Positions 51,982 to 60,780 are shown, counted from the first letter of the stretch. The stretch: 64,000 nucleotides of DNA from Rhodococcus opacus (GCF_012396235.1 NZ_JAAXPA010000004.1:1-64000); one strand, 5' to 3'. Translations and numbers: made by a program. The notes: generated by a model not told the origin, from the sequence alone.

Positions 51982-53369
51982 ACCAGCACCCAGATCAGCG
52001 AGGCCATCGCGAAGCCCACCACCGACAGGATGGTTTCGAGCACCGTCCACGTCTTCAGGGTGTCTTTCACGGACATGTTGAAATACCGTGACACGATCCA
52101 GAATCCGCCGTCGTTGACGTGGCTGGCGATGATGGATCCGGCCGACACGGCGATCACGATCAGGGCGATCTGCGGGGACGAATAATTTCCGGCTGCGATC
52201 GACGGTTCGATGACGCCTGCGGTGGTGACGATGGCGACAGTCGCAGAACCCTGGGCGATGCGGAGTGCGCAGCTGATCAGGTATGCGGACAGGATGACCG
52301 GGAGGCCGAGTGCGTCCATCGAGTCGGCCAGCGCCTGCCCGACTCCGGTGGCCCGCAGCACCGCGCCGAAGAACGCACCGGCGCCGACGACCAGCAGGAT
52401 CATGCCGACCGGCTTCAACGCCGCCGCGGACATCGCACCGATCTCCTGCGCCGTGATTCCGCGCCGGGTCCCGAGCAGGTACAGCGCCAGCAGGACGGCG
52501 ATGGTCAGTGCGATCGTGGGTGTGCCGAGGAAGATGAGGATGGACAGTAGGGTCGAGCCTTCTTCGAGGACCACGTTGCCGACCGTCGCACCGAGGATCA
52601 GCACCATCGGCACGAGGATGATGAACGAGATCAGCCATAGTGGCGGCGGGTTCTTGTCGGCTTCCTTCTCCTCCGGGATGAACTCGTCCGGGACCTCGAT
52701 GATCACGCGCTTGCCGATCCAGCTACCCCAGACGACGCCACTGACGAACCAGGCGGGGATACCGCAGGCGAGGCCCATGATGATGATCCAGCCCATGTCG
52801 ACGTGCAGCAGACCGGCCGCGGCGACGGGTCCCGGGTGCGGGGGCAGGAACGCGTGGGTCATGGACAGGCCGGCGAGCATCGGCATCGCGTACATCACCA
52901 GCGACTTGCCGCCGCGCTTCGCCGCCACGTACACGAGCGGGGCGAGGATGAAGATGCCGATGTCGAAGAAGACCGGGATACCGAGGACGAGGCCGGTGAC
53001 ACCCATCGCGAGCGGAGCGCCCTTGGGCCCGAACAACTTCAGTAGCCGTTCGGTCAGGACGTCGGCACCGCCGGAGCGTTCCATCATCGCGCCGAGGACG
53101 GTGCCCAGGCCGATGATCGGCGTGATGTGCCCCAGGATGCCGCCGAACCCCTTCTCCAGAATCGAGTCGGCCGCCGACGTCGGTGTGCCGACCAGTTCGA
53201 CCACCGACACTCCCGCGATGAGCGCGACGCCGACGCCGACGACGATCAGCGCGATGAACGGCTCGAGCTTCAGCTTGATGATGAGGATCAACAGCACGGC
53301 GATGGATATCGCCGCGAGAGTGAGTAGTCCGGCTGTGTCGTGCTGCAGCCAGTCGACGAACGACGTCAT
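51978..53369 (-). CDS. gntP: GntP-family gluconate-type permease
   Basis: A 463-residue GntP symporter with about 12-14 TM segments (ITPIIGLGTVLGAMMERSGGADVLTERLL, VLGIPVFFDIGIFILAPLVYVAAKRGGKS, AFLPPHPGPVAAAGLLHVDMG, QGSATVAIVTTAGVIEP, SHVNDGGFWIVSRYF). These are the conserved motifs of gluconate/2-keto-3-deoxygluconate/D-serine transporters. It is the last gene of a leftward set with KDPG aldolase, an N-acyl deacylase and a PLP enzyme. I infer that it imports an acylated or free amino-sugar acid, such as N-acetylglucosaminate, or a related aldonate. Confidence 0.9.
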   Translation of the reverse strand: MTSFVDWLQHDTAGLLTLAAISIAVLLILIIKLKLEPFIALIVVGVGVALIAGVSVVELVGTPTSAADSILEKGFGGILGHITPIIGLGTVLGAMMERSGGADVLTERLLKLFGPKGAPLAMGVTGLVLGIPVFFDIGIFILAPLVYVAAKRGGKSLVMYAMPMLAGLSMTHAFLPPHPGPVAAAGLLHVDMGWIIIMGLACGIPAWFVSGVVWGSWIGKRVIIEVPDEFIPEEKEADKNPPPLWLISFIILVPMVLILGATVGNVVLEEGSTLLSILIFLGTPTIALTIAVLLALYLLGTRRGITAQEIGAMSAAALKPVGMILLVVGAGAFFGAVLRATGVGQALADSMDALGLPVILSAYLISCALRIAQGSATVAIVTTAGVIEPSIAAGNYSSPQIALIVIAVSAGSIIASHVNDGGFWIVSRYFNMSVKDTLKTWTVLETILSVVGFAMASLIWVLV

Positions 53370-53410
53370 TGCGTCTCCAGGGGAGGTGGTGGGGTCGGGC
53401 GAGAGTGGGA

Positions 53411-54040
53411 CTAGTTCGAGAGCGCGGCGACGAACGATCGTGCGCGGTCGGTGATGTCGGACCAGTTGCCTGCCGCGACGCTGGACGGTGGGACGACGCT
53501 GGTGCCCGCGCACACGGCCAGCGCGCCGGCGTCGAGGAACTGGCGGGCGTTGGAATCGTTGATCCCACCCGACGGCAGGAGTTCCACGCCGGGATACGGG
53601 CCGTGCAGGTCCGACAGGTAGTCGGGGCCGAGTCGCTTGGCGGGGAAGATCTTGACCGCGGCCGAGCCGAGATCGACGGCCATGGCCACCTCGGTGGGGG
53701 TGAACGCACCGAGGAAGACGGGAATCGACCGTCCCGTCGCGACTTTCGCGACGTCGGGTCGGATGCCGGGGGTGACGAGGAAACGGGCGCCGGCGTCGAT
53801 CGCGGCGGCGGCCTGATCGCCGGTCATCACGGTTCCGACGCCGAGGATGCTGCCTGCCGCGGCTGCGGCGTCGGCGGCGCGACCGAGATGATGGAGCACC
53901 TCGGGCGTGGTGAACGTCAGCTCGACCGTCCGGATTCCGCCCTCGGCGAGTGCGTGGCACAGGTCTGCGGCGTCGGGGATGGTTTCCGCTCGCACCACCG
54001 TCAGTACCCGGTCGGCACGCAAAATGTCGATCTCGGTCAT
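53411..54040 (-). CDS. eda: 2-dehydro-3-deoxy-phosphogluconate (KDPG) aldolase
   Basis: A 209-residue class I aldolase: catalytic Glu in GGIRTVELTFTTPEVL, phosphate and substrate loops VGTVMT and FLVTPGIRP, and the Schiff-base lysine in SAAVKIFPAKRLGPDYLSDLHGP. It cleaves KDPG to pyruvate and glyceraldehyde 3-phosphate. Its start overlaps the stop of the upstream deacylase by 4 nt and gntP follows 41 nt later. The KDG-type kinase needed to make its substrate is encoded divergently at 57225. Confidence 0.93.
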   Translation of the reverse strand: MTEIDILRADRVLTVVRAETIPDAADLCHALAEGGIRTVELTFTTPEVLHHLGRAADAAAAAGSILGVGTVMTGDQAAAAIDAGARFLVTPGIRPDVAKVATGRSIPVFLGAFTPTEVAMAVDLGSAAVKIFPAKRLGPDYLSDLHGPYPGVELLPSGGINDSNARQFLDAGALAVCAGTSVVPPSSVAAGNWSDITDRARSFVAALSN

Positions 54041-55656
54041 CGAACTGCTCCTCCTTCTTCGCGGCGCAACGATCTTCCGGCGGTCGCGCCGGTGAGGCGG
54101 CCGTCCTCGAGGGCGAGGTGGCCGCGGACGAATACGTGGGAAATACCGGCCGCCGCCTGGCGCGGCTGCGCGTAGGTCGCGGTGTCGCTGACCGTGTCCG
54201 GATCGAAGAGTACGAGGTCAGCGGCGTATCCGCGGCGGACGAATCCGCGATCCACGAGCCGCAACCGCGTCGCGGCTCGGCCGCTGAGGTGACCGACACA
54301 CTCCTCGAGGGACATCAGGCCGAGGTCGCGGCTGTAGTGCCCGAGGTAGCGAGCGAACGTTCCCCACCCGCGCGGGTGCGGTTTCGCGCCGACCAGCAGT
54401 CCGTCGCTGCCGCCGGTGTGCCGGGGGTGCTGCATGATTGCGCGCACGTTCTCCTCGTGGCCGACGTGTTGCAGGATGCCGCTGCCGAGTTGGTCGCGGA
54501 TCAGGATGTCGATGCACACGTCGAAGGGGTCGCGGTTCTCGGCGACGGCGATGTCCGCGACGGTCTTCCCGACGTAGTCGTCGAGTTCCGCGTTCTGCAC
54601 GCCGCTGATCTCGAGCGTGTGCCACTCGGCGATCACCCCGTGGCAGCCGTCGGAGCCGGTGACCTCGAGATGCTCCCGGATGCGTTCGAGGGCAACCGGA
54701 TCCCGGAGCCGATCGAGCGTCTGTGCCATGCTGCCCGCCGACGCCCAGCTGGGCAGGATCGCCGACAGCGTGGTGGCGCCGGGAAGGTAGGGGTAGGTGT
54801 CGAGGCTGATGTCGGCGCCGGCGGATTCGGCCGTGTCGAGTAGGGCCAGCAGTTCCGGGGCGCGGCCCTTGTTGGGTCCGAAGTTCAGCGTGGCGTGAGC
54901 CAGATGCAGTGCGCACCCCGCCCGCGACGTCAGGTCGACCATCTCGGCGTAGGCCTCCATGGCGCCGGCGCCGTAGGACCGGTGGTGCGGGGAGAAGTAG
55001 CCGCCGTACTCGGCGACGGTCCGGCACAGTGCCAGCAGCTCCGCGTTGTCCGCGTACATCCCCGGCGTGTAGGTCAGTCCCGCGGACAATCCGACGGCAC
55101 CCTCCGCCATGGACTGCGCGACGATCCGCTGCATCTCCTCGATCTCCGACGGTGTCGCCGGCCGGTCGTCCCAGCCGACCACCAGGGCCCGGACCACTCC
55201 GTGCGGGACGAGATACGCGACGTTGGTGGCGATACCGCGGTCGAGGCGGTCGAGGTATTCGCCGACGCTCCGCCAGGAGAAGTCGAAATCCGAGGGATCG
55301 GTGTTCCACCCCGCGATCTTGCGCCGGACCACCGCGAGCACGTCGTCGGTGACGGGTGCGTAGGACAGCCCGTCCTGCCCGAGTACCTCGGTGGTGACGC
55401 CCTGGGTGATCCGCGACGGGTGCTCGGGGTTCAGCAGGATCTGCAGATCCGAGTGGGCGTGCATGTCGATGAAACCGGGCGCGAGCACCAGGCCGTCGGC
55501 GTCGATCACTCGATCCGCGCGAGGGCGTCCGGTCTCGGAGTGAACTGCCTCGGGCCAGATTTCGGCGATCCGGTCTCCGTCGACGAGCACGTCGGCGCGG
55601 TACCTCGGCGCCTCCGAACCGTCGACGACGGTGGCGGAGCGGATCAGTGTGGTCAT
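54037..55656 (-). CDS. N-acyl-D-amino-acid deacylase family amidohydrolase
   Basis: A 539-residue metal-dependent amidohydrolase of the D-aminoacylase family. The zinc site motif is GFIDMHAHSDLQILLNPEHPSRITQGVTTEVLGQDG, with further ligands in YGGYFSPHHRSYG, CALHLAHATLNFG and the catalytic Asp near GGSDGLLVGAKPHPRGWG. It removes the N-acyl group from D-configured substrates. In this operon (KDPG aldolase, GntP, PLP enzyme, KDG kinase) the predicted substrate is N-acetyl-D-glucosaminate, giving D-glucosaminate; a conventional N-acyl-D-amino acid is the alternative. It overlaps eda by 4 nt and lies 22 nt after the PLP enzyme. Confidence 0.88.
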   Translation of the reverse strand: MTTLIRSATVVDGSEAPRYRADVLVDGDRIAEIWPEAVHSETGRPRADRVIDADGLVLAPGFIDMHAHSDLQILLNPEHPSRITQGVTTEVLGQDGLSYAPVTDDVLAVVRRKIAGWNTDPSDFDFSWRSVGEYLDRLDRGIATNVAYLVPHGVVRALVVGWDDRPATPSEIEEMQRIVAQSMAEGAVGLSAGLTYTPGMYADNAELLALCRTVAEYGGYFSPHHRSYGAGAMEAYAEMVDLTSRAGCALHLAHATLNFGPNKGRAPELLALLDTAESAGADISLDTYPYLPGATTLSAILPSWASAGSMAQTLDRLRDPVALERIREHLEVTGSDGCHGVIAEWHTLEISGVQNAELDDYVGKTVADIAVAENRDPFDVCIDILIRDQLGSGILQHVGHEENVRAIMQHPRHTGGSDGLLVGAKPHPRGWGTFARYLGHYSRDLGLMSLEECVGHLSGRAATRLRLVDRGFVRRGYAADLVLFDPDTVSDTATYAQPRQAAAGISHVFVRGHLALEDGRLTGATAGRSLRREEGGAVR

Positions 55657-55678
55657 GATGTGAGTCCTCGGCCGGGGA

Positions 55679-57001
55679 TCAGAAGAAGGTGCGGATCAGG
55701 TCGACGACGACCGGATCGTCGGAGTCGTCGCCGACGACGGGAATCCAGCGCCACTTGTCGAACGCGGTGCACGGGTGCGAGAGACCGAGCCGGACGACGT
55801 CCCCGACACGCAGATCGTGTTCGGGCCGTGCGGGATCGAGCCGGAGGAACGCGTGCTGGTCGTTGACGGCGGTCACTTCGGTGCCGACGAGGGGCCGCGG
55901 CGTCGCCCCGAGTTGGCCGGCGACGGTCTGCGCGGTGGGGAGTCCTTCGTCGAACGGGACGTCGCGCTTGCCGGCGTCGAGCAGGGCGAGGCCCGGCTCG
56001 GGGCGGGACACCACCCGGGCCCACGTGTGCATCGCCGACGTGAGTCGACGTGCCTGCCTGTCTTCGCTGCGGCCGAACGGTGAGATCCCGGTGTAGAAGC
56101 CGTCGTCGTGGATGATGTATGCGCCGGCGCGGACCACCACTTTGGTTCTGCCACCGGCAAGTTCGGCGAGCACCTCGGCGACCACGTCGAAGTAGGCGCT
56201 GCCGCCCGCGGTCACGTACACGTCCTGACCCTCGGGGTAGCGGCCCTCGGCCTCCAGTCGGCGATGCAGTTCGGCCATCGACCGGAGATACGTGCGGACC
56301 CGGGTGAGGGACTCCTCGGACGCGTCGTGTGCGAGGGCGCCCTCGTAACCGGAGACACCGGCCAACCGCAGTGCGGGGCTTTCACCGATACGTTCGGCCA
56401 CCTCCACTGCCTCGGCCACGGTTCGCGCGCCGGTGCGTCCTCCCTCTCCGCCGAGTTCGACGAGTACGGGCAGCGGACGGACCACCGTGACGTGCGCGAG
56501 CGCCGCGGTCATCGCGTCGACCGTCTGCGGGGAGTCGGCCCACATCAGGACTTCGAGTTCCGGGTTCGCGTCCATCTGCTCGGCCAGCCACCGCAGCGCG
56601 GTCGGGTCGACGAGCGAGTTCGCGATCTGCACCCGGCGCGCGCCGAAGCGTACCGCCACCCGGAGCTGACCGAAGTTCGCGAGCGTGATGCCCCATGCGC
56701 CGCTGCGGATCTGCCGGTCCCACAGCACCGGAGACATCGTCGTCTTCCCGTGCGGCGCGAGGTCGACCCCGTGCGCCTCGCACCAGGCCGCCATCGTGTC
56801 GAGATTGCCGGCGATGGCCGTCTCGTCGAGGACCATGACGGGCGTGCTGAAGGCGGACAGCCTCGGCTGCGTTCCGAGGAACTCGGTCTTGGTGAGGCCG
56901 TTCGCCGCGGAGGGGAGGGCTTTGTCCACGTCGGACAAGCGCAGCTCGTCGAGCTCCGCCAAGGCGCCGGAATCGAGTGTGTCCGGTCCGCTGATCGTCA
57001 T
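55679..57001 (-). CDS. Fold-type III PLP amino-acid/amino-sugar-acid ammonia-lyase (D-serine dehydratase-like)
   Basis: 440 residues with an alanine-racemase-type PLP barrel and a DSD-like C-terminal domain. The PLP lysine is in APHGKTTMSPVL. The zinc pair typical of eukaryotic-type D-serine dehydratase appears as SHPCTAFDKW near the C-terminus (His-Pro-Cys). Relatives include D-threonine aldolases, D-serine dehydratases and amino-acid deaminases. Given its neighbours, deamination of D-glucosaminate to 2-keto-3-deoxygluconate is the predicted reaction. It heads the leftward operon, divergent from the kinase. ATG 57001 follows AGGA; the longer open frame enters the promoter region. Confidence 0.83.
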   Translation of the reverse strand: MTISGPDTLDSGALAELDELRLSDVDKALPSAANGLTKTEFLGTQPRLSAFSTPVMVLDETAIAGNLDTMAAWCEAHGVDLAPHGKTTMSPVLWDRQIRSGAWGITLANFGQLRVAVRFGARRVQIANSLVDPTALRWLAEQMDANPELEVLMWADSPQTVDAMTAALAHVTVVRPLPVLVELGGEGGRTGARTVAEAVEVAERIGESPALRLAGVSGYEGALAHDASEESLTRVRTYLRSMAELHRRLEAEGRYPEGQDVYVTAGGSAYFDVVAEVLAELAGGRTKVVVRAGAYIIHDDGFYTGISPFGRSEDRQARRLTSAMHTWARVVSRPEPGLALLDAGKRDVPFDEGLPTAQTVAGQLGATPRPLVGTEVTAVNDQHAFLRLDPARPEHDLRVGDVVRLGLSHPCTAFDKWRWIPVVGDDSDDPVVVDLIRTFF

Positions 57002-57067
57002 CGTCGATCCTGTCGTTCGGGTTCTGGGGGGGCAGGCCTGCACTCGGAGGGAGGGCCGTGAAGTGCT

Positions 57068-57116
57068 ACGTTGCGCTCTATGCAACGTTGATTGCGTTTT
57101 TGAGTCCCCTATGTCT
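57068..57116. promoter_or_regulatory. Divergent promoter with IclR-type operator ACGTTGC-N7-GCAACGT
   Basis: A perfect 7-bp inverted repeat (57068-57074 / 57082-57088) lies between the leftward PLP-enzyme operon and the rightward kinase operon. A rightward promoter candidate, TTGATT (57088-57093) with 16 nt to TATGTC (57110-57115), begins at its edge, so occupancy would block the -35. The IclR protein encoded at 58235 is the likely ligand. Confidence 0.6.
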
Positions 57117-57224
57117 AGCATTGGCCTGGGTCATCGTCAACGGTCCGGTGTGGCATGCATCGCCGGGGCGAAGGCTCTCGAAACGCAACCCCAGTGCCGG
57201 TCCGAGCAGTCGTAGAGGTAACAA

Positions 57225-58238
57225 GTGCAGGAATCGACCCCCACCCCCGAGTCCGGTGTCGCGTGCCTCGGTGAGGCGATGGTCCTGGTGACCCCGGACT
57301 CGACACTCCACCTGGCCGGCGCCGAGGCGAACGTCGCCGCGGGACTCGCCGCGCTGGGCATACCCGCCGCCTGGGTCGGACGGCTCGGCGACGACGAGTT
57401 CGGCACCCTCATCCGCACCGAACTGCAGGCGCGGGGTGTCGACGTCCGCGCGATCGAGGTCGATCCCGACAGGCCCACCGGGCACTACTCGAAATCCACC
57501 GCCCTCGACGAGCACGGCGAGCCGCGAACCGACAGCCTGTATTCCCGGGCCGGTTCGGCGGCGTCGGCCATGGATCCCGGATTCCTCGACACGCCGGCCG
57601 TCGCGGACCTGTTCGGCCGCGCCGCCGTAGTCCACTGCAGCGGAATCACACCGGCCCTGTCCGATTCGTGCCTCGCGCTGATGCGGCGACTGCTCCGCGA
57701 CCGGCCGGGAATCTCCGGTGTGGTCAGCTTCGACGTCAACTGGCGTGAACAACTGTGGCCGGACGGCGACCCGCGGATGGTCGTGGAACTGGCGAATCTC
57801 GCCGATCTGGTTCTCGTCGGCGCGGACGAGGCCCTGCGCGTTCTCGGCACCGCGGATCCGCACGAGTTGCGGCTCATCCTGCCCGCCCCGGCCACCGTCG
57901 TCGTCAAGGACGGAGCGCACCGGGCGCTGGCCGTCGACCGAAGTGGCCGCAGTGTGGCGGTTCCCGCGCTGCGCGTCGACGTCGTCGAACCCGTGGGAGC
58001 GGGCGATGCCTTCGCCGCCGGATACCTCAGCGGGGTGGTGCGCGGCGAGGGCCAGGCGCGGTGCCTGCGCCGCGGGCACATCGGTGCCGCCGCCACCCTG
58101 ACGGTGGCAGCGGACTCGGCACCCCCGCCGCCCGCCGAACTGCTGGACGAGCTGCTCCGGTGCTCCGAATCGGACTGGGCGGCAACGAGCGTCACCGCCG
58201 ACGGCTTCTCCCCCCGAGGAAGTGGAGTGAACGGATGA
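57225..58238 (+). CDS. kdgK: PfkB-family sugar kinase, probable 2-keto-3-deoxygluconate kinase
   Basis: 337 residues. Ribokinase fold: GVACLGEAMVLVTP..., LAGAEANVAAGLAALGIPAAWVGRLGDDEFG (PfkB signature 1), DVNWREQLWPD, and the C-terminal anion-hole motif VEPVGAGDAFAAGYLSG with catalytic Asp. The sequence style is that of actinobacterial KDG kinases. It would phosphorylate 2-keto-3-deoxygluconate to KDPG, the substrate of the aldolase in the divergent operon. GTG start with AGAGGT upstream. It ends with an ATGA overlap with the IclR gene. Confidence 0.85.
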   Translation: MQESTPTPESGVACLGEAMVLVTPDSTLHLAGAEANVAAGLAALGIPAAWVGRLGDDEFGTLIRTELQARGVDVRAIEVDPDRPTGHYSKSTALDEHGEPRTDSLYSRAGSAASAMDPGFLDTPAVADLFGRAAVVHCSGITPALSDSCLALMRRLLRDRPGISGVVSFDVNWREQLWPDGDPRMVVELANLADLVLVGADEALRVLGTADPHELRLILPAPATVVVKDGAHRALAVDRSGRSVAVPALRVDVVEPVGAGDAFAAGYLSGVVRGEGQARCLRRGHIGAAATLTVAADSAPPPPAELLDELLRCSESDWAATSVTADGFSPRGSGVNG

Positions 58239-58984
58239 GCCAGAGTGTCTCCCGCGCCCTGCACCTGCTGGTGCAACTCGGCAACGGTCCCGCCAACCTC
58301 GACCAGCTGGCCGAATCCACCGGGGTCCACAAGACCACCGTGCTCCGGTTGCTGCGAACGCTGTCCGACGAGCGGTTCACGTTCCGCGACAACAGCAACC
58401 AGTATCACCTCGGTTCCCGCATCTTCGAGCTCGCCGCGCAGGCCACCGATCAACGGGAAGTGCGGCGCATCGCGTCGCCGCACCTCGTCGCGTTCAACCG
58501 CGAATACGGGCGCACCACACACCTCGCGGCGATGGAAGGAGGTGACGTGGTGTACATCGACAAACTCGAATCGCACGATCAGATCAGGATGTACTCGCGA
58601 ATCGGACTGCGCGCCAATCTCAATTCCACCGCCGTCGCGAAGGTGATTCTCGCCGACCTGCCGGATTCGGAACTGCGGCCGATCGTCGACTCGATGGACT
58701 TCTCGGCCCGCACCGCCAACACGATCACGACGCCCGAACGCTACCTCGACGAGATCCGTCTGGTCCGGGAGCAGGGCTGGGCGCACGATCAGGAGGAGAA
58801 CGAGCCGTCCGTCAATTGCATCGGGGTGCCCATCCGCGGCGCGTCCGGCCGCGTCGTCGCCGCCGTCTCCGTCTCGGTGCCCGACGTCGTGCTCAGCTAC
58901 GAACGCGTCCTCGACCTGCTCGAACCCCTTCAGGCAGTGGGGGCGCGGATCTCCCGCGACTGCGGATACCGCGCCCAGCCCTGA
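58235..58984 (+). CDS. IclR-family regulator of the sugar-acid cluster
   Basis: 249 residues: winged HTH (VSRALHLLVQLGNGPANLDQLAESTGVHKTTVLRLLRTLSDERF, residues about 5-50) and effector domain (HLAAMEGGDVVYIDKLESHDQIRMYSRIG, NSTAVAKVILADL, GWAHDQEENEPSVNCIGVPI). IclR proteins of KDG regulons (KdgR) respond to KDG/KDPG-type ligands, and the gene is translationally coupled to the KDG-type kinase. It most likely binds the inverted repeat at 57068-57088 and represses both divergent operons. Confidence 0.87.
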   Translation: MSQSVSRALHLLVQLGNGPANLDQLAESTGVHKTTVLRLLRTLSDERFTFRDNSNQYHLGSRIFELAAQATDQREVRRIASPHLVAFNREYGRTTHLAAMEGGDVVYIDKLESHDQIRMYSRIGLRANLNSTAVAKVILADLPDSELRPIVDSMDFSARTANTITTPERYLDEIRLVREQGWAHDQEENEPSVNCIGVPIRGASGRVVAAVSVSVPDVVLSYERVLDLLEPLQAVGARISRDCGYRAQP

Positions 58985-59030
58985 CCGTCCCCCGTCCACC
59001 CGAAAAGTAACGACACACAGGAGAATCGAT

Positions 59031-59435
59031 ATGTCCGACACCACCGTCATCCGCACCGAAGGCGCCCCCGCCCCCGCGCACACGTTCAGCCAGGGCATCA
59101 AGAAGGGCAACATGCTCCAGGTGTCGGGGCAGGGGCCGATGGACCCCGTCACCAACCAGTACATCGCGGAGGGCGACGTGCGCGAGCAGACCCGTCGCAC
59201 GCTCGAGAACGTCAAGGCGATCCTCGAAGCCGGCGGCGCGAGCGTGGAGGACGTGTTGATGTTCCGCGTCTACCTCACCACCCGCGACGACTTCGCCGCG
59301 ATGAACGACGTGTACGGAGAATTCATCGCGGAGAACGTGCCGAGCGGACAGCTGCCGTGCCGGACCACGGTTTTCGTCGACCTCCCGCACGAGGTCATGC
59401 TCGTCGAGATCGACGCGCTGGCAGTGACCGGCTAG
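59031..59435 (+). CDS. RidA/YjgF-family reactive-intermediate deaminase
   Basis: 134 residues with the RidA fold: GNMLQVSGQGPMDPVTNQYIAEGDVREQTRRTLENVKAILEAGGASVEDVLMFRVYL, and the active-site Arg in LPCRTTVFVDLPHEVMLVEIDALA. RidA hydrolyses the enamines/imines released by PLP ammonia-lyases, so its presence beside a PLP deaminase gene is functionally coherent. It follows the IclR gene by 46 nt, on the same strand as the kinase. The gene after it is convergent (4-nt gap). Confidence 0.9.
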   Translation: MSDTTVIRTEGAPAPAHTFSQGIKKGNMLQVSGQGPMDPVTNQYIAEGDVREQTRRTLENVKAILEAGGASVEDVLMFRVYLTTRDDFAAMNDVYGEFIAENVPSGQLPCRTTVFVDLPHEVMLVEIDALAVTG

Positions 59436-59439
59436 GTCG

Positions 59440-60780
59440 CTACGCGGTGACGAGGTGCCGGCAGCTCATCCGCGGCGACATGGGCAGCTCGGTGAAGACG
59501 GGCTCGGACGTGTCCGCCGTCGGCACCTCCAGGTAGAGGTGGCTGCCGTCCGCGACGACCCCCTGCGGTTGCAGGCCGATCAGCTTGGCCACCACGTACG
59601 TGGCGCTCAGGCTGGTGACGTCGCGGATGATCCCGAGCCGCAGCAACGACCGCGTCTCCGCGATCGCCTCCTGCTCACCGGCCCGCAGGACCAGCCGCAG
59701 TCCGGGTGACACGGCCTGCGCCGCCACGGACACCGCGATGTTGTCCAGGTCGTCGGAGCCGACGGCGGCCAGCGCGAGAGCTCGGCTCACACCCAGTCGC
59801 TCGAGGAGTTCACGGTCACCACCGTGCCCCACGACGGTCGGGATGTTCATCGACCGCACGAGCCGCAGGTTCTTGGCGTGGGGGTCGCGTTCGACGCCCA
59901 CCACCGCGACACCGAGAGCCTGTAGTTCCCGGCAGAGCCGGAGCCCGACCTGGCCGAGGCCGACGACGATGACGTGGCCGGAGCGGGGCAGGACGCGGCT
60001 GCCCACCAGGCCGACCAGCCGGGGGCCGAGCAGGCGCTCGATGATTCCGGCGGTGAACATGGCCGTGAAGACGACGGTGAACAGCATCGCCACCGAGGCG
60101 AACACCGCGTAGGCGGGGCTGCCGTGGGTGTCGGTTCCCGGACCCACGGTGGTCACCACGCGCACCGCCTCGTTGAACGCGTCGAGCGGTGCCACGTGCT
60201 GGCCGAGCATCAGCCACAGCCAGTCGGCGAACAGCACTGCGAGGAGCCCGGCGAGCCCACCGAGCAGGATGCGCGTGCCGATGTCGTGCGAGCGCAACAG
60301 TCCGGTCGCGCCGGTCGCCGCGGTGCGCCACCAGCTCCGCCGGGGCAGGTCGACGTGGGCGCCCTCGGGGTGGCCGTCGATCATGCGGACCGTCAGCATG
60401 TGCTCGCCCGCGTGCCGGGCCGCGACGAGTTCGGGTTCCAGGCACGGACCGGCGAGCGTGGGGGCGGCCAGGTCTGCAGGTGACGTCACCTCGCACTGCG
60501 GAAGGAGCTGCGACAGCTGGTCCGCGACCGTGCGGTCGAAGATCGTCACCACCAACGGGATCGACGCCGAGATGTGCGCCGCGGCCAGCGCGTAGCGCAG
60601 TGCGACGACGTCGTCGCGCACCAGTACGGCCATCCCGCAAGGTTCGTCCGCCATCGCCAGGCGGAGCTCGTCGTCGTCGGGGGCGACGAGATGGCGTACG
60701 TGAAAGTCCCTTTCGCGGAGGGACGCACAGACCCGTCGGGCCACGGTGGTTTCGCCGATGACGAGATATGAGTCGTTCAC
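59440..60780 (-). CDS. K+-channel-like protein with N- and C-terminal RCK/TrkA-N domains
   Basis: 446 residues: an N-terminal Rossmann-like RCK domain (about 1-115; SYLVIGETTVARRVCASL), a connector, TM1 (about 168-193), a pore loop with TTVGPGT (residues 210-216), TM2 (about 222-248), and a C-terminal RCK domain beginning VIVVGLGQVGLRLCRELQALGVAVVGVERDP. The pore resembles the K+ selectivity filter TVGYG with Pro replacing Tyr. The double-RCK, two-TM layout is that of actinobacterial putative potassium/ion channels gated by nucleotides. Ion selectivity is uncertain. It is convergent with ridA. Confidence 0.83.
   Translation of the reverse strand: MNDSYLVIGETTVARRVCASLRERDFHVRHLVAPDDDELRLAMADEPCGMAVLVRDDVVALRYALAAAHISASIPLVVTIFDRTVADQLSQLLPQCEVTSPADLAAPTLAGPCLEPELVAARHAGEHMLTVRMIDGHPEGAHVDLPRRSWWRTAATGATGLLRSHDIGTRILLGGLAGLLAVLFADWLWLMLGQHVAPLDAFNEAVRVVTTVGPGTDTHGSPAYAVFASVAMLFTVVFTAMFTAGIIERLLGPRLVGLVGSRVLPRSGHVIVVGLGQVGLRLCRELQALGVAVVGVERDPHAKNLRLVRSMNIPTVVGHGGDRELLERLGVSRALALAAVGSDDLDNIAVSVAAQAVSPGLRLVLRAGEQEAIAETRSLLRLGIIRDVTSLSATYVVAKLIGLQPQGVVADGSHLYLEVPTADTSEPVFTELPMSPRMSCRHLVTA

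Noticed and set aside
53370-54299. N-terminal extension of the GntP frame to 773 codons
   Set aside because: The extra 310 codons are antisense or out of frame over the KDPG aldolase and deacylase genes; GntP proper starts at 53369.
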